Shown: one piece after another, positions 8,932 to 15,631 of the stretch
Position numbering within the stretch: the first letter of the stretch is position 1
How the letters are laid out: each line of letters starts with the position of its first letter
Assembly: GCF_017592395.1 (NCBI RefSeq)
Contig: NZ_JAGFOU010000007.1
Span: 58,076-122,075, forward strand
Length of the DNA stretch: 64,000 nucleotides
Source: Actinomyces bowdenii
GTDB lineage: Bacteria; Actinomycetota; Actinomycetes; Actinomycetales; Actinomycetaceae
Direction of reading: 5' to 3'
Notes under the pieces: model-generated
What the model saw: the letters and a program-made list of their open reading frames with translations, nothing else
Told to the model about the DNA's origin: nothing
Databases searched by the model: none
Made by a program: the position numbers and the translations under genes

Positions 8932-8974
8932 GCGGTTCGCAGCACGGCGAGCATCGAAGGTGAAGGAGGCCCGC

Positions 8975-9163
8975 ATGGTGAACGTCACCACTCTGACAGT
9001 CAAGGACATCGAGGAGCGCCGCGCCCGCATCCTCCAGACGGTGGAGTCCGAGGAGTTCAAGGAGCGCCAGGCCGAGGGGGCGCTCCTGGCGCGAGAGGAG
9101 CGCCTGCTGGAGGAGCTCGCCGATCTGGACTACCTCCAGTACGGCCATGTCAGCGCTCACTGA
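8975..9163 (+). CDS. Small charged coiled-coil-like protein, first gene of two-gene module
   Basis: A 62 aa protein rich in Glu and Arg, predicted almost wholly helical: TVKDIEERRARILQTVESEEFKERQ, then LLAREERLLEELADLDYLQ. A strong AAGGAGG ribosome site lies 5 bases before the ATG. The last 17 bases overlap the next gene, so translation is coupled. I recognise no named family. Small helical proteins placed before a larger overlapping partner often act as an antidote, adaptor or subunit, but no such role is shown here. Confidence 0.7.
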   Translation: MVNVTTLTVKDIEERRARILQTVESEEFKERQAEGALLAREERLLEELADLDYLQYGHVSAH

Positions 9164-9860
9164 GCAGGCGGTGCAGTTCGCTGGGCAGGTGGAGGAGCTG
9201 CTTCGCAGCACCGTCTGCGCCACCCCTCCGGATCTGGACCTCCAGGAGAGGGAGTCAGAAGAGGGACTGGCGGTGGTCGTCAGGAGCTCCCCGAGCAGTC
9301 CGGCGCTTCTGACCGTCAAGTCCTCGCCGATCCTCAGGCTCGACGTCTCCTACAGGTTCCGCCTGGGGCGGGACCTGGGGCGCCTGCGGGTCGATTCGTC
9401 GAGCTTCCAGGTCTGGTCGATGGTACAAGGTCCCCCGCTCTTCCGGTACGACTACCTTGACTCGCCGAGATCACAGAAGGTCCCGCAGGCGCATGTCCAG
9501 GTCCACGCTCATCGTGACGAGCTCCTCCACGCCATGTACGTCTCCGATCGCTCGCGATCCACTCCGGCACGCAAGAAGAGGCTGGACCCTGCCGAGCCGC
9601 GCGGCCTGCACATGATCCACTTCCCCCTGGGCGGTGCCCGGTTCCGCCCGTGCCTGGAGGACGTCGTCGAGCTGGTGGTCAACGAGTTCGGGCTGGATAC
9701 GCAGCCCGACTGGCAGGAGCGGGTCCGCGATGGGCGCGCGCAGTGGAGACGGGTCCAGCTCGCGGCAGCGGTGCGGGACGATCCCCAGACCGCCCGCCGG
9801 GCGCTGGACGGGCTGGGCGCCGAGGCTCCCACCGATGAGGAGCGTCTCGGGCGGATCTGA
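9147..9860 (+). CDS. Uncharacterised protein, second gene of two-gene module
   Basis: A 237 aa soluble protein with no signal peptide or membrane segment. The middle looks like a mixed beta domain (LTVKSSPILRLDVSYRFRLGRDLGRLRVDSSSFQVW, read in parts). It ends with a striking block: AHVQVHAHRDEL, then HMIHFPLGGARFRP and CLEDVVELVVNEFGLD, followed by an Arg-rich helix. The His-rich strands plus FRPxLEDVVE look like a conserved core of a family that I recall only as hypothetical actinobacterial proteins. It overlaps the 62 aa gene by 17 bases. Function unknown; a toxin-antitoxin-like or regulatory pair is one possibility. Confidence 0.7.
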   Translation: MSALTEQAVQFAGQVEELLRSTVCATPPDLDLQERESEEGLAVVVRSSPSSPALLTVKSSPILRLDVSYRFRLGRDLGRLRVDSSSFQVWSMVQGPPLFRYDYLDSPRSQKVPQAHVQVHAHRDELLHAMYVSDRSRSTPARKKRLDPAEPRGLHMIHFPLGGARFRPCLEDVVELVVNEFGLDTQPDWQERVRDGRAQWRRVQLAAAVRDDPQTARRALDGLGAEAPTDEERLGRI

Positions 9861-9899
9861 GGTCTGTCGGCCTCCCTCCCCACCGACTCCGATACTCGT

Positions 9900-9950
9900 C
9901 ACCGAGCCCGGCGCTAGCGCCGTCGCCGGCGGCGGGCAGCGGGCTCGGTG
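9900..9950 (+). terminator. Terminator after the two-gene module
   Basis: 11 bp perfect outer stem (9900-9910 with 9940-9950) enclosing the small palindrome GCGCTAGCGC. Confidence 0.6.
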
Positions 9951-9968
9951 CGTTGGGGCGCCAGACCG

Positions 9969-9974
9969 TAGGCT
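9969..9974 (+). promoter_or_regulatory. hisD -10 box, leaderless spacing
   Basis: TAGGCT ends exactly 6 bases before the hisD ATG and there is no Shine-Dalgarno sequence, so transcription should start at or next to the start codon. Confidence 0.7.
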
Positions 9975-9980
9975 ACGGGC

Positions 9981-11324
9981 ATGCTCACCCACATAGATCT
10001 GCGCGAGGCCCACCTGGGTGCCCAGGAGCTGGCCCGGGTCCTGCCGCGCGCCGCCCTGGACGTCTCGGCCGCCCTGGAAGCGGTCCAGCCCGTCATCGAC
10101 GATGTGCGCTCCCGGGGGGCCGCCGCCCTGCGCGATGCCGCCGAGCGCTTCGACGGCGTGCGCCCCGAGCACCTGCGCGTGCCCGCCGCGGCCATCGACC
10201 GCGCCCTGGAGGAGCTCGACCCCCAGGTGCGCCAGGCCCTGGAGACCTCCATCGCCCACAACCGGGCGGGGCACCGCGCCCAGATGCCGGTGGAGCGCAG
10301 CACCCGGGTGGTGCCCGGGGGGACCATCACCCAGCGCTGGATCCCGGTGCGCCGCGTGGGCCTCTACGTTCCCGGTGGCCTGGCGGTCTACCCCAGCTCG
10401 GTGGTGATGAACGCCGTGGCCGCCCAGGTGGCGGGGGTGGACCGGATCGCCCTGTCCAGCCCTCCCCAGGCCGAGCACGGGGGCCTGCCCCACCCCACGA
10501 TCCTGGCCGCCTGCGGCCTGCTGGGCATCGAGGAGGTCTACGCCGTTGGAGGGGCCCAGGCCATCGCTATGCTCGCCTACGGCGCCGGCGCCCAGGACGA
10601 GGTGGATCGGGGCGACTGCGGGGGGCGGGTCCTGTGCGAGCCGGTGGATGTCATCACCGGGCCGGGGAACATCTATGTGGCCGCCGCCAAGCGGGCGGTG
10701 CTGGGCACGGTGGGCATCGATGCCGAGGCCGGCCCCACCGAGATCGCCATCCTGGCCGACGACGGCGCCAACGCCGAGTACGTGGCCGCCGACCTGCTGT
10801 CCCAGGCCGAGCACGACCCCAACGCCGGCAGTGTCCTCATCACCGACTCGCCCCGCCTGGCCGAGGCGGTGGATGAGGCCCTGGCGCGGCGCCTGGCGCT
10901 GACCCGGCACCGCCGGCGCGCCTCGACGGCGCTGAGCGGACCGCAGTCGGGGATCGTCCTGGTGCGCGATCTCGATCAGGGCGTGGAGGTCGCCGACGCC
11001 TATGCCGCCGAGCACCTGGAGATCCACACCGAGTGCGCTCCCGAGGTGGCCCGCCGCATCCGCAATGCCGGGGCCATCTTCGTGGGCCCCACCAGCCCGG
11101 TGCCCCTGGGGGACTACCTCGCCGGCTCCAACCACGTCCTGCCCACCGGCGGCACCGCGCGCTTCGCCTCGGGACTGTCGGTGATGGCCTTCCTCAAGGC
11201 CGTCCAGCTCATCGACTACGACGCCGAGGCGCTGGCCGGCCTGTCCCGGCCCCTGCGGGCCCTGGCCCACTGCGAGGACCTGCCCGCGCACAGCGAGGCC
11301 GTCGAGGCGAGGGGACGGCACTGA
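9981..11324 (+). CDS. hisD: Histidinol dehydrogenase
   Basis: Zinc enzyme for the last two steps of histidine synthesis, oxidising L-histidinol to L-histidine with two NAD+. The 447 aa sequence shows [48 protein letters not shown], and the metal-site segments [13 protein letters not shown] (Gln, His), [14 protein letters not shown] (Asp) and a late AHSEAVEAR (His). The start is probably leaderless. Unlike the compact order usual in actinobacteria, hisC lies 13 kb further on, with the exopolysaccharide operon and three other genes between. Two strong stem-loops end the transcript. Confidence 0.96.
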   Translation: MLTHIDLREAHLGAQELARVLPRAALDVSAALEAVQPVIDDVRSRGAAALRDAAERFDGVRPEHLRVPAAAIDRALEELDPQVRQALETSIAHNRAGHRAQMPVERSTRVVPGGTITQRWIPVRRVGLYVPGGLAVYPSSVVMNAVAAQVAGVDRIALSSPPQAEHGGLPHPTILAACGLLGIEEVYAVGGAQAIAMLAYGAGAQDEVDRGDCGGRVLCEPVDVITGPGNIYVAAAKRAVLGTVGIDAEAGPTEIAILADDGANAEYVAADLLSQAEHDPNAGSVLITDSPRLAEAVDEALARRLALTRHRRRASTALSGPQSGIVLVRDLDQGVEVADAYAAEHLEIHTECAPEVARRIRNAGAIFVGPTSPVPLGDYLAGSNHVLPTGGTARFASGLSVMAFLKAVQLIDYDAEALAGLSRPLRALAHCEDLPAHSEAVEARGRH

Positions 11325-11377
11325 GGGGACCGAGCCCTCTTGTGGTTCTTGTCACTTCTTTCTTCCAAGCTCTGATC

Positions 11378-11435
11378 CGGGTCCTCCCCGTGCACTACCG
11401 TGGGTCCTCCACGGGCAGTGCCCGGGGAGGACCCG
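11378..11435 (+). terminator. Large nested stem-loop after hisD
   Basis: Arms 11378-11396 and 11417-11435 pair at 18 of 19 positions. The loop itself contains CGTGG/CCACG around GTCCT, giving a two-tier hairpin. It probably terminates hisD. Confidence 0.65.
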
Positions 11436-11455
11436 TTGCTGATGGGGTGTTGTGA

Positions 11456-11483
11456 GGGAGGCGCGAAGGCCGCGCCTCCCTTT
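11456..11483 (+). terminator. Rho-independent terminator after hisD
   Basis: Perfect 10 bp stem (GGGAGGCGCG 11456-11465 with CGCGCCTCCC 11471-11480) and TTT. Together with the preceding hairpin it forms a tandem terminator that isolates hisD from the exopolysaccharide operon. Confidence 0.85.
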
Positions 11484-11542
11484 ATGTGTCTTCCCTCAAA
11501 GTTCCTGTGGAATCCTTGTGGCTCGACACAGTATCGGTGGCA

Positions 11543-11559
11543 GTTACCTGATCGTTATC
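11543..11559 (+). promoter_or_regulatory. Direct-repeat operator candidate before exopolysaccharide operon
   Basis: GTTACC 11543-11548 and GTTATC 11554-11559 are spaced by one helical turn (11 bp). TGATCGTTA (11549-11557) is shared with 1937-1945 before the surface beta-helix gene. An overlapping TATCTT (11557-11562) could be a -10 box. This is the typical layout for an OmpR-family response regulator such as MtrA, but the regulator is not identified. Confidence 0.4.
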
Positions 11560-11566
11560 TTGGGTT

Positions 11567-11628
11567 GCGACGCACGGTGCGTCGCGCTCGATCTTGAGTT
11601 CCCAATACCCCCACGGGCGCGACGCACC
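11567..11628 (+). promoter_or_regulatory. Switch-like leader with two exclusive hairpins
   Basis: GCGACGCAC 11567-11575 pairs with GTGCGTCGC 11577-11585 around a single base. The same right arm, extended to 11576-11587, is also fully complementary (12 bp) to 11617-11628. Only one pairing can form at a time. It lies in the leader of the exopolysaccharide operon. Confidence 0.45.
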
Positions 11629-11672
11629 GCGGCGCCGACCATGCCCTCGCTCTTCCCGATGGACGGCTGCTC

Positions 11673-11918
11673 ATGCACTACTCCCCGCTGGCCACAGGCA
11701 CCGGACTTTTCATCCTGTGGCACGCCATCCCCCGCGACTCGCCCACCGGCCTCATCGCCCGCATCCTCATCGACGGCGCCGGCCTGGTCTTCCTGATGAT
11801 CCTGGCCTGGGCCGTCCTGGCCAACCTCTACGGGGCCGTGCGCTGGAGCCTTCCGTGGCCCCGCCGTGCTGTGGGGCGCCACGGCTCCCTGACCGCCGGC
11901 CCCCACCGGGCGCGATGA
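11673..11918 (+). CDS. Small membrane protein, putative partner of the GT2 synthase
   Basis: An 81 aa protein with one clear membrane helix (about residues 27-52, LIARILIDGAGLVFLMILAWAV in part) and a weaker hydrophobic stretch near residues 8-18. The tail is basic. Its stop overlaps the synthase start as ATGA. A short membrane protein encoded directly with a processive GT2 recalls IcaD/PgaD, which help IcaA/PgaC polymerise the glycan. I see no sequence match strong enough to assign it to that family. There is no clear Shine-Dalgarno site before this ATG, so the start could be wrong. Confidence 0.6.
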   Translation: MHYSPLATGTGLFILWHAIPRDSPTGLIARILIDGAGLVFLMILAWAVLANLYGAVRWSLPWPRRAVGRHGSLTAGPHRAR

Positions 11919-13552
11919 GCGCGGCCCCGCTCTGGCTCGGCAGTGACTGGGCCCGCCAGGACAGCCTGGCGGCTCAAGGCGCTCCGGCCCCGTCCCAGCA
12001 GCCCGCCCTGACCATCGCCGACCAGCTCGGCTGGTGGGGCGCCCTGGCGATGATCGGCGTGGCACTGCTCTACGCCGCCTTCATGCTCCTCATCTCCCGT
12101 GGCGCCCCCAGGCGCCGGGGCCCGGTGGAGGACGGCTCGGCCCTGCTCATCGTCATCCTCATGCCCTGCCTCAACGAGGCCGAGGTCATCGGCGCCAGTG
12201 TGCGGCGCCTGACCTCCATCCCCGATCCGGGGATGCGCATCATGGTCATCGATGACGGCTCGGACGACGGCACCGCCGCCGCCGTGGAGGCCATCGAGGA
12301 TCCCCGGGTCGAGGTCATGCGCCGGGTGCCGCCGCGGGCGCGCCTGGGCAAGGGCGAGGCCCTCAATGACGCCTTGGACCTGGTGCGGCGCAAGTGCGCC
12401 GGCTACCCCGACCGCAGGGTGATCATCGGCGTCATGGACGCCGACGGCAGGCTCGACCCCCATGCCATCGCCCAGGCCCGCACGGCCTTCTCCTCCTCCC
12501 AGGTGGGGGCGGTCCAGATGGGGGTGCGCATCAACAACCGCTTCCACTCCCTGCTGGCGCGCATGCAGGACATGGAGTTCGTGGTCTTCACCGAGGTCTT
12601 CCAGCGGGGCCGGCGCCGCCTGGGGAGCGTGGGCATGGGCGGCAACGCCCAGTTCGTGCGGCTCAGCGCCCTCAACGCCCTGGGGCCGCGGCCCTGGACC
12701 CGGTCCCTGACCGAGGACTTCGACCTGGGCATCCGGCTCAATGCCACCGCCTGGACCAATGAGTTCTGGCCCCACGCCTCGGTCCACCAGCAGGGGGTGA
12801 CCAGCCTGCGGCGCCTGCTGCGCCAGCGCACCCGCTGGTTCCAGGGCAACCTCCAGGCCATCACCCTGCTGCGGCGGGTGGTGCGCGACCACCGCGGCTG
12901 GGGCCGGGCCGACACCCTGTGGCAGATCCTCACCCCCTACATGCTCCTGGCCGGCTCGCTCCTGACCCTGTCCTTCCTGCTGACACTCATCACCGCCCTG
13001 GTGGTCACTGCCCTGGGCTGGCGCCAGCCGTGGATCTGGGTCATCGGCGCCTACGCCGTCGCCTTCGGGCCGGGCCTCATCTACGGGCTCATCTACTGGC
13101 GCATCGAGCGATCCGAGGGCCTGGGGCTGCTCAAGGCGCTGGGCTACGCCCACCTGTTCGTCCTCTACGGGCTGCTGCCCAGCCTCTACGGCTGGCGGGC
13201 CCTGGCCAGGGCGGTCACGGGGCGCACCGGCTGGGCCAAGACCGCCCGTGAGGCCGAGCCCGCGGGGGAGCCCGAGCCCGCGGGGGAGCCCGAGCCCGCG
13301 GGGGAGCCCGGCCCCTCCCGCGCGCAGCCGGCGCCGGTGCGGCGAGCGGGACAGCGGCCGGAAGAGCGGCCGGAGCAGTGGCCGGCCGCCGTTCCGGGAT
13401 CGAGTCGCGCGCCTGAGCGCTCGGCGGTGCGGGAGGCGCCGCCAGTGCAGGCGGGACCGGCTGACGGCGGGCGGATCGCCTACCTCAGGCCCGCTGCGGC
13501 GCGCGCCGTCAGGCCCCGGCCCGTGGCGAGCGTGGGGGAGGAGAGTGCATGA
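11915..13552 (+). CDS. Membrane GT2 processive glycosyltransferase (polysaccharide synthase)
   Basis: A 545 aa inner-membrane synthase of the cellulose/hyaluronan/PNAG synthase type. TM helix at about 41-61. The cytoplasmic GT-A domain has MPCLNEAE, IDDGS (Asp113-114), DADG (Asp175, Asp177), TED (266-268) and the QxxRW motif Q304-R-T-R-W308 that marks processive enzymes. Further TM helices lie at about 330-440. Polymer would be made inside and passed out through the same protein. The C-terminal 110 residues are Pro/Glu/Arg-rich and include three AEPAGEP-like repeats. ATGA overlaps with both neighbours show tight coupling. The sugar is not fixed by sequence, but the wecB gene suggests an N-acetylhexosamine. 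Confidence 0.88.
   Translation: MSAAPLWLGSDWARQDSLAAQGAPAPSQQPALTIADQLGWWGALAMIGVALLYAAFMLLISRGAPRRRGPVEDGSALLIVILMPCLNEAEVIGASVRRLTSIPDPGMRIMVIDDGSDDGTAAAVEAIEDPRVEVMRRVPPRARLGKGEALNDALDLVRRKCAGYPDRRVIIGVMDADGRLDPHAIAQARTAFSSSQVGAVQMGVRINNRFHSLLARMQDMEFVVFTEVFQRGRRRLGSVGMGGNAQFVRLSALNALGPRPWTRSLTEDFDLGIRLNATAWTNEFWPHASVHQQGVTSLRRLLRQRTRWFQGNLQAITLLRRVVRDHRGWGRADTLWQILTPYMLLAGSLLTLSFLLTLITALVVTALGWRQPWIWVIGAYAVAFGPGLIYGLIYWRIERSEGLGLLKALGYAHLFVLYGLLPSLYGWRALARAVTGRTGWAKTAREAEPAGEPEPAGEPEPAGEPGPSRAQPAPVRRAGQRPEERPEQWPAAVPGSSRAPERSAVREAPPVQAGPADGGRIAYLRPAAARAVRPRPVASVGEESA
13256..13309 (+). repeat. Three perfect 18 bp tandem repeats in synthase tail
   Basis: Units at 13256, 13274 and 13292 each encode EPAGEP. 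They are identical at DNA level, which points to recent slippage. Confidence 0.95.
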
Positions 13553-14265
13553 GCCGCCTGAGGCAGGCCCTCGGGCGCGCTCCGCGGCACGGCCGCTCAC
13601 CCGGCCACGCCTCGCGCGCGCGGCGCATCGCCCTGATTGCCTGCGCCCTGGCCCTGGTGGTGGGCGTCACCGGATTCTGTCAAGTGAGGCAGTGGATGAG
13701 CGATGAGGAATGCGCCCAGTGGGCCATCGTCTTCGACGGCTACGGCGAGGCGGGCTGCCGGGACGGGCTGCTTCGCCTGGCGCCCAATGCGGCCGGCTCG
13801 GCGGATAGGACCCACGCGGGCCTGGCCACCTCCACCACTGCCGCGATCAGCCAGGGCGCCGTCCAGACGGTGAGCACCACCATGACCACCGTGCGCCAGC
13901 TGCGCGAGGACGGGGAGCCCAACACCTGGGAGGTGGCCTGGCTGCTGTGGAACTACACCGACAACCAGCACTTCTACGCCCTGGTCCTCAAGCCCAACGG
14001 CTGGGAGATCTCCAAGCAGGACCCCGCCTACCCCGGCAACCAGCGCTTCCTGGCCTCGGGCGATGCTCCGGCCTACCCGCCCGGGCCCGGCTACGAGGTC
14101 TCGGTGCGCATCGACACCACCGGCGAGCAGGTCTCCTTCACCGTCACCGTCGATGGCCAGGAGCTGGCCACGGTCACCGACTCCGAGACCCCTTACCACG
14201 CCGGCGCCGTGGCCGCCTACTGCGAGGATGCCGAGGTCACCTTCACCCCCGTGGAGCAGCGGTGA
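13549..14265 (+). CDS. Exported beta-sandwich protein of exopolysaccharide operon
   Basis: A 238 aa protein with a basic N-terminus and one membrane helix (about 26-43) that leaves the rest outside the cell. The C-terminal half (WLLWNYTDNQHFYALVLKPNGWE, then VSVRIDTTGEQVSFTVTVDGQELATV and HAGAVAAYCEDAEVTF) has the strand pattern of concanavalin-like domains, such as the DUF1080/LamG group that binds or cleaves glycans. Catalytic residues cannot be named. Its place between the synthase and the epimerase suggests a role in polymer export or capture at the surface. Confidence 0.7.
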   Translation: MSRLRQALGRAPRHGRSPGHASRARRIALIACALALVVGVTGFCQVRQWMSDEECAQWAIVFDGYGEAGCRDGLLRLAPNAAGSADRTHAGLATSTTAAISQGAVQTVSTTMTTVRQLREDGEPNTWEVAWLLWNYTDNQHFYALVLKPNGWEISKQDPAYPGNQRFLASGDAPAYPPGPGYEVSVRIDTTGEQVSFTVTVDGQELATVTDSETPYHAGAVAAYCEDAEVTFTPVEQR

Positions 14266-14419
14266 TGGCGGCCCGATCCCGGCGTGCCGGCGTGCCCGGG
14301 GCCCGCACCCGTCCCGACCCGCCGCACCGGGCGGGGAGGGCCCCGCAGCCGCGGCGCCCGGTCCCCGCGGCCCGCAACAGTTCCCACCCACCCCTACCAT
14401 CCCTTGACAAGGAGCACCG

Positions 14420-15631
14420 ATGAACCCAACACCCCCCGTGCAGGCGATCACCCCGCACGGCCCCCTGCGGATCATGCTGGTCTACGGCACCAGGCCCGAG
14501 GCCATCAAGCTCGCCCCCCTGGTCTCGGCGATGCGCCGCGACGAGCGCTTCACCCCGATCGTCGTGGTCACCGGCCAGCACCGCGAGATGCTCGACCAGG
14601 TCCACGAGTTCTTCGGGATCACCGCCGATGAGGACCTCGACATCCATGCCCCCGGCCAGAGCCTGACCCAGATCACCACCCGCTGCCTGGAGGGCGTGGG
14701 GGCGGTCCTGGACATCCACCAGCCCGACGCCGTCGTCGTCCAGGGCGACACCACCTCGGCCTTCGCCGCGGCGCTGGCCGCCTTCTACCACGAGGTGCCC
14801 GTCCTCCACGTCGAGGCGGGCCTGCGCACCGGCGACCTGCTCTCCCCCTTCCCCGAGGAGGCCAACCGCAGGCTGGTCGGCCAGCTGGCGGCCCTGCACC
14901 TGTGCCCCACGCGGGTCAGCCGCGACAACCTCCTGGGGGAGAACGTCGACCCCTCCCGGGTGCAGGTCACCGGCAACACCGTGATCGACGCGCTGCTGGA
15001 GGCCGTCCAGCACCCCGTCGAGCTCGACCCAGTGCTGGCCCGGGCCCTGGAGGACGCCTCCCGGCGCGTCGTCCTGGTCACCGCCCACCGCCGCGAGTCC
15101 TGGGGCGGGCCCATGCGGGCCATCGGACGGGCCGTGGCCAGGCTCGCGGCCCTCCACCCCGACGTCCTGTTCGTCGTCCCGGCCCATCGCAACCCCCGGG
15201 TGCGCGAGGACCTGCTGCCCCAGATCGAGGGGGCGCCCAATGTCGTGTGGACCGACCCCCTGGAGTACGGGGCCTTCTGCACGGTGATGAACCGGGCCGA
15301 CGTCGTCCTGACCGACTCCGGCGGCGTCCAGGAGGAGGCCCCCGCATTGTCCAAGCCGGTGCTGGTCATGCGGGAGAACACCGAGCGCCCCGAGGCCGTG
15401 GCCTTCGGCGTGGCCGAGCTGGTGGGCACCGATGAGGAGCGCATCGTCGCGCGCGTCTCCCAGCTGCTGACCGACACTGCCGCCTATGAGCAGATGGCCC
15501 ACGCGGTCAACCCCTACGGGGACGGGCGGGCCTGCAGCCGCATCCTGGCGGCCGCAGCCGCCCTCTTCGGGCGCGGCGAGCCACTCCCCGCCTTCCAGCC
15601 GATCTCCTCCGCGATCAAGGACAACTCATGA
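14420..15631 (+). CDS. wecB: UDP-N-acetylglucosamine 2-epimerase (non-hydrolysing)
   Basis: Interconverts UDP-GlcNAc and UDP-ManNAc in the cytoplasm, providing sugar nucleotide for surface glycans. The 403 aa protein has MLVYGTRPEAIKLAP at the N-terminus, VQGDTTSAFAAAL, HVEAGLRTGDLLSPFPEEANR (key Glu132), VTAHRRESWG, and the UDP-binding DSGGVQEEAPALSKPVLVMRENTERPE. An AGGAG ribosome site precedes the ATG. It overlaps the DUF2334 gene (ATGA). This implies that ManNAc or a derivative enters the polymer made by the upstream synthase, though a housekeeping role in wall polymers is also possible. Confidence 0.95.
   Translation: MNPTPPVQAITPHGPLRIMLVYGTRPEAIKLAPLVSAMRRDERFTPIVVVTGQHREMLDQVHEFFGITADEDLDIHAPGQSLTQITTRCLEGVGAVLDIHQPDAVVVQGDTTSAFAAALAAFYHEVPVLHVEAGLRTGDLLSPFPEEANRRLVGQLAALHLCPTRVSRDNLLGENVDPSRVQVTGNTVIDALLEAVQHPVELDPVLARALEDASRRVVLVTAHRRESWGGPMRAIGRAVARLAALHPDVLFVVPAHRNPRVREDLLPQIEGAPNVVWTDPLEYGAFCTVMNRADVVLTDSGGVQEEAPALSKPVLVMRENTERPEAVAFGVAELVGTDEERIVARVSQLLTDTAAYEQMAHAVNPYGDGRACSRILAAAAALFGRGEPLPAFQPISSAIKDNS

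Noticed and set aside
11452..11796. Small open frame upstream of the exopolysaccharide operon
   Set aside because: It begins inside the hisD terminator, crosses the operator and leader hairpins, and its product has no coherent features. The ATGA-coupled 81 aa frame is better supported.
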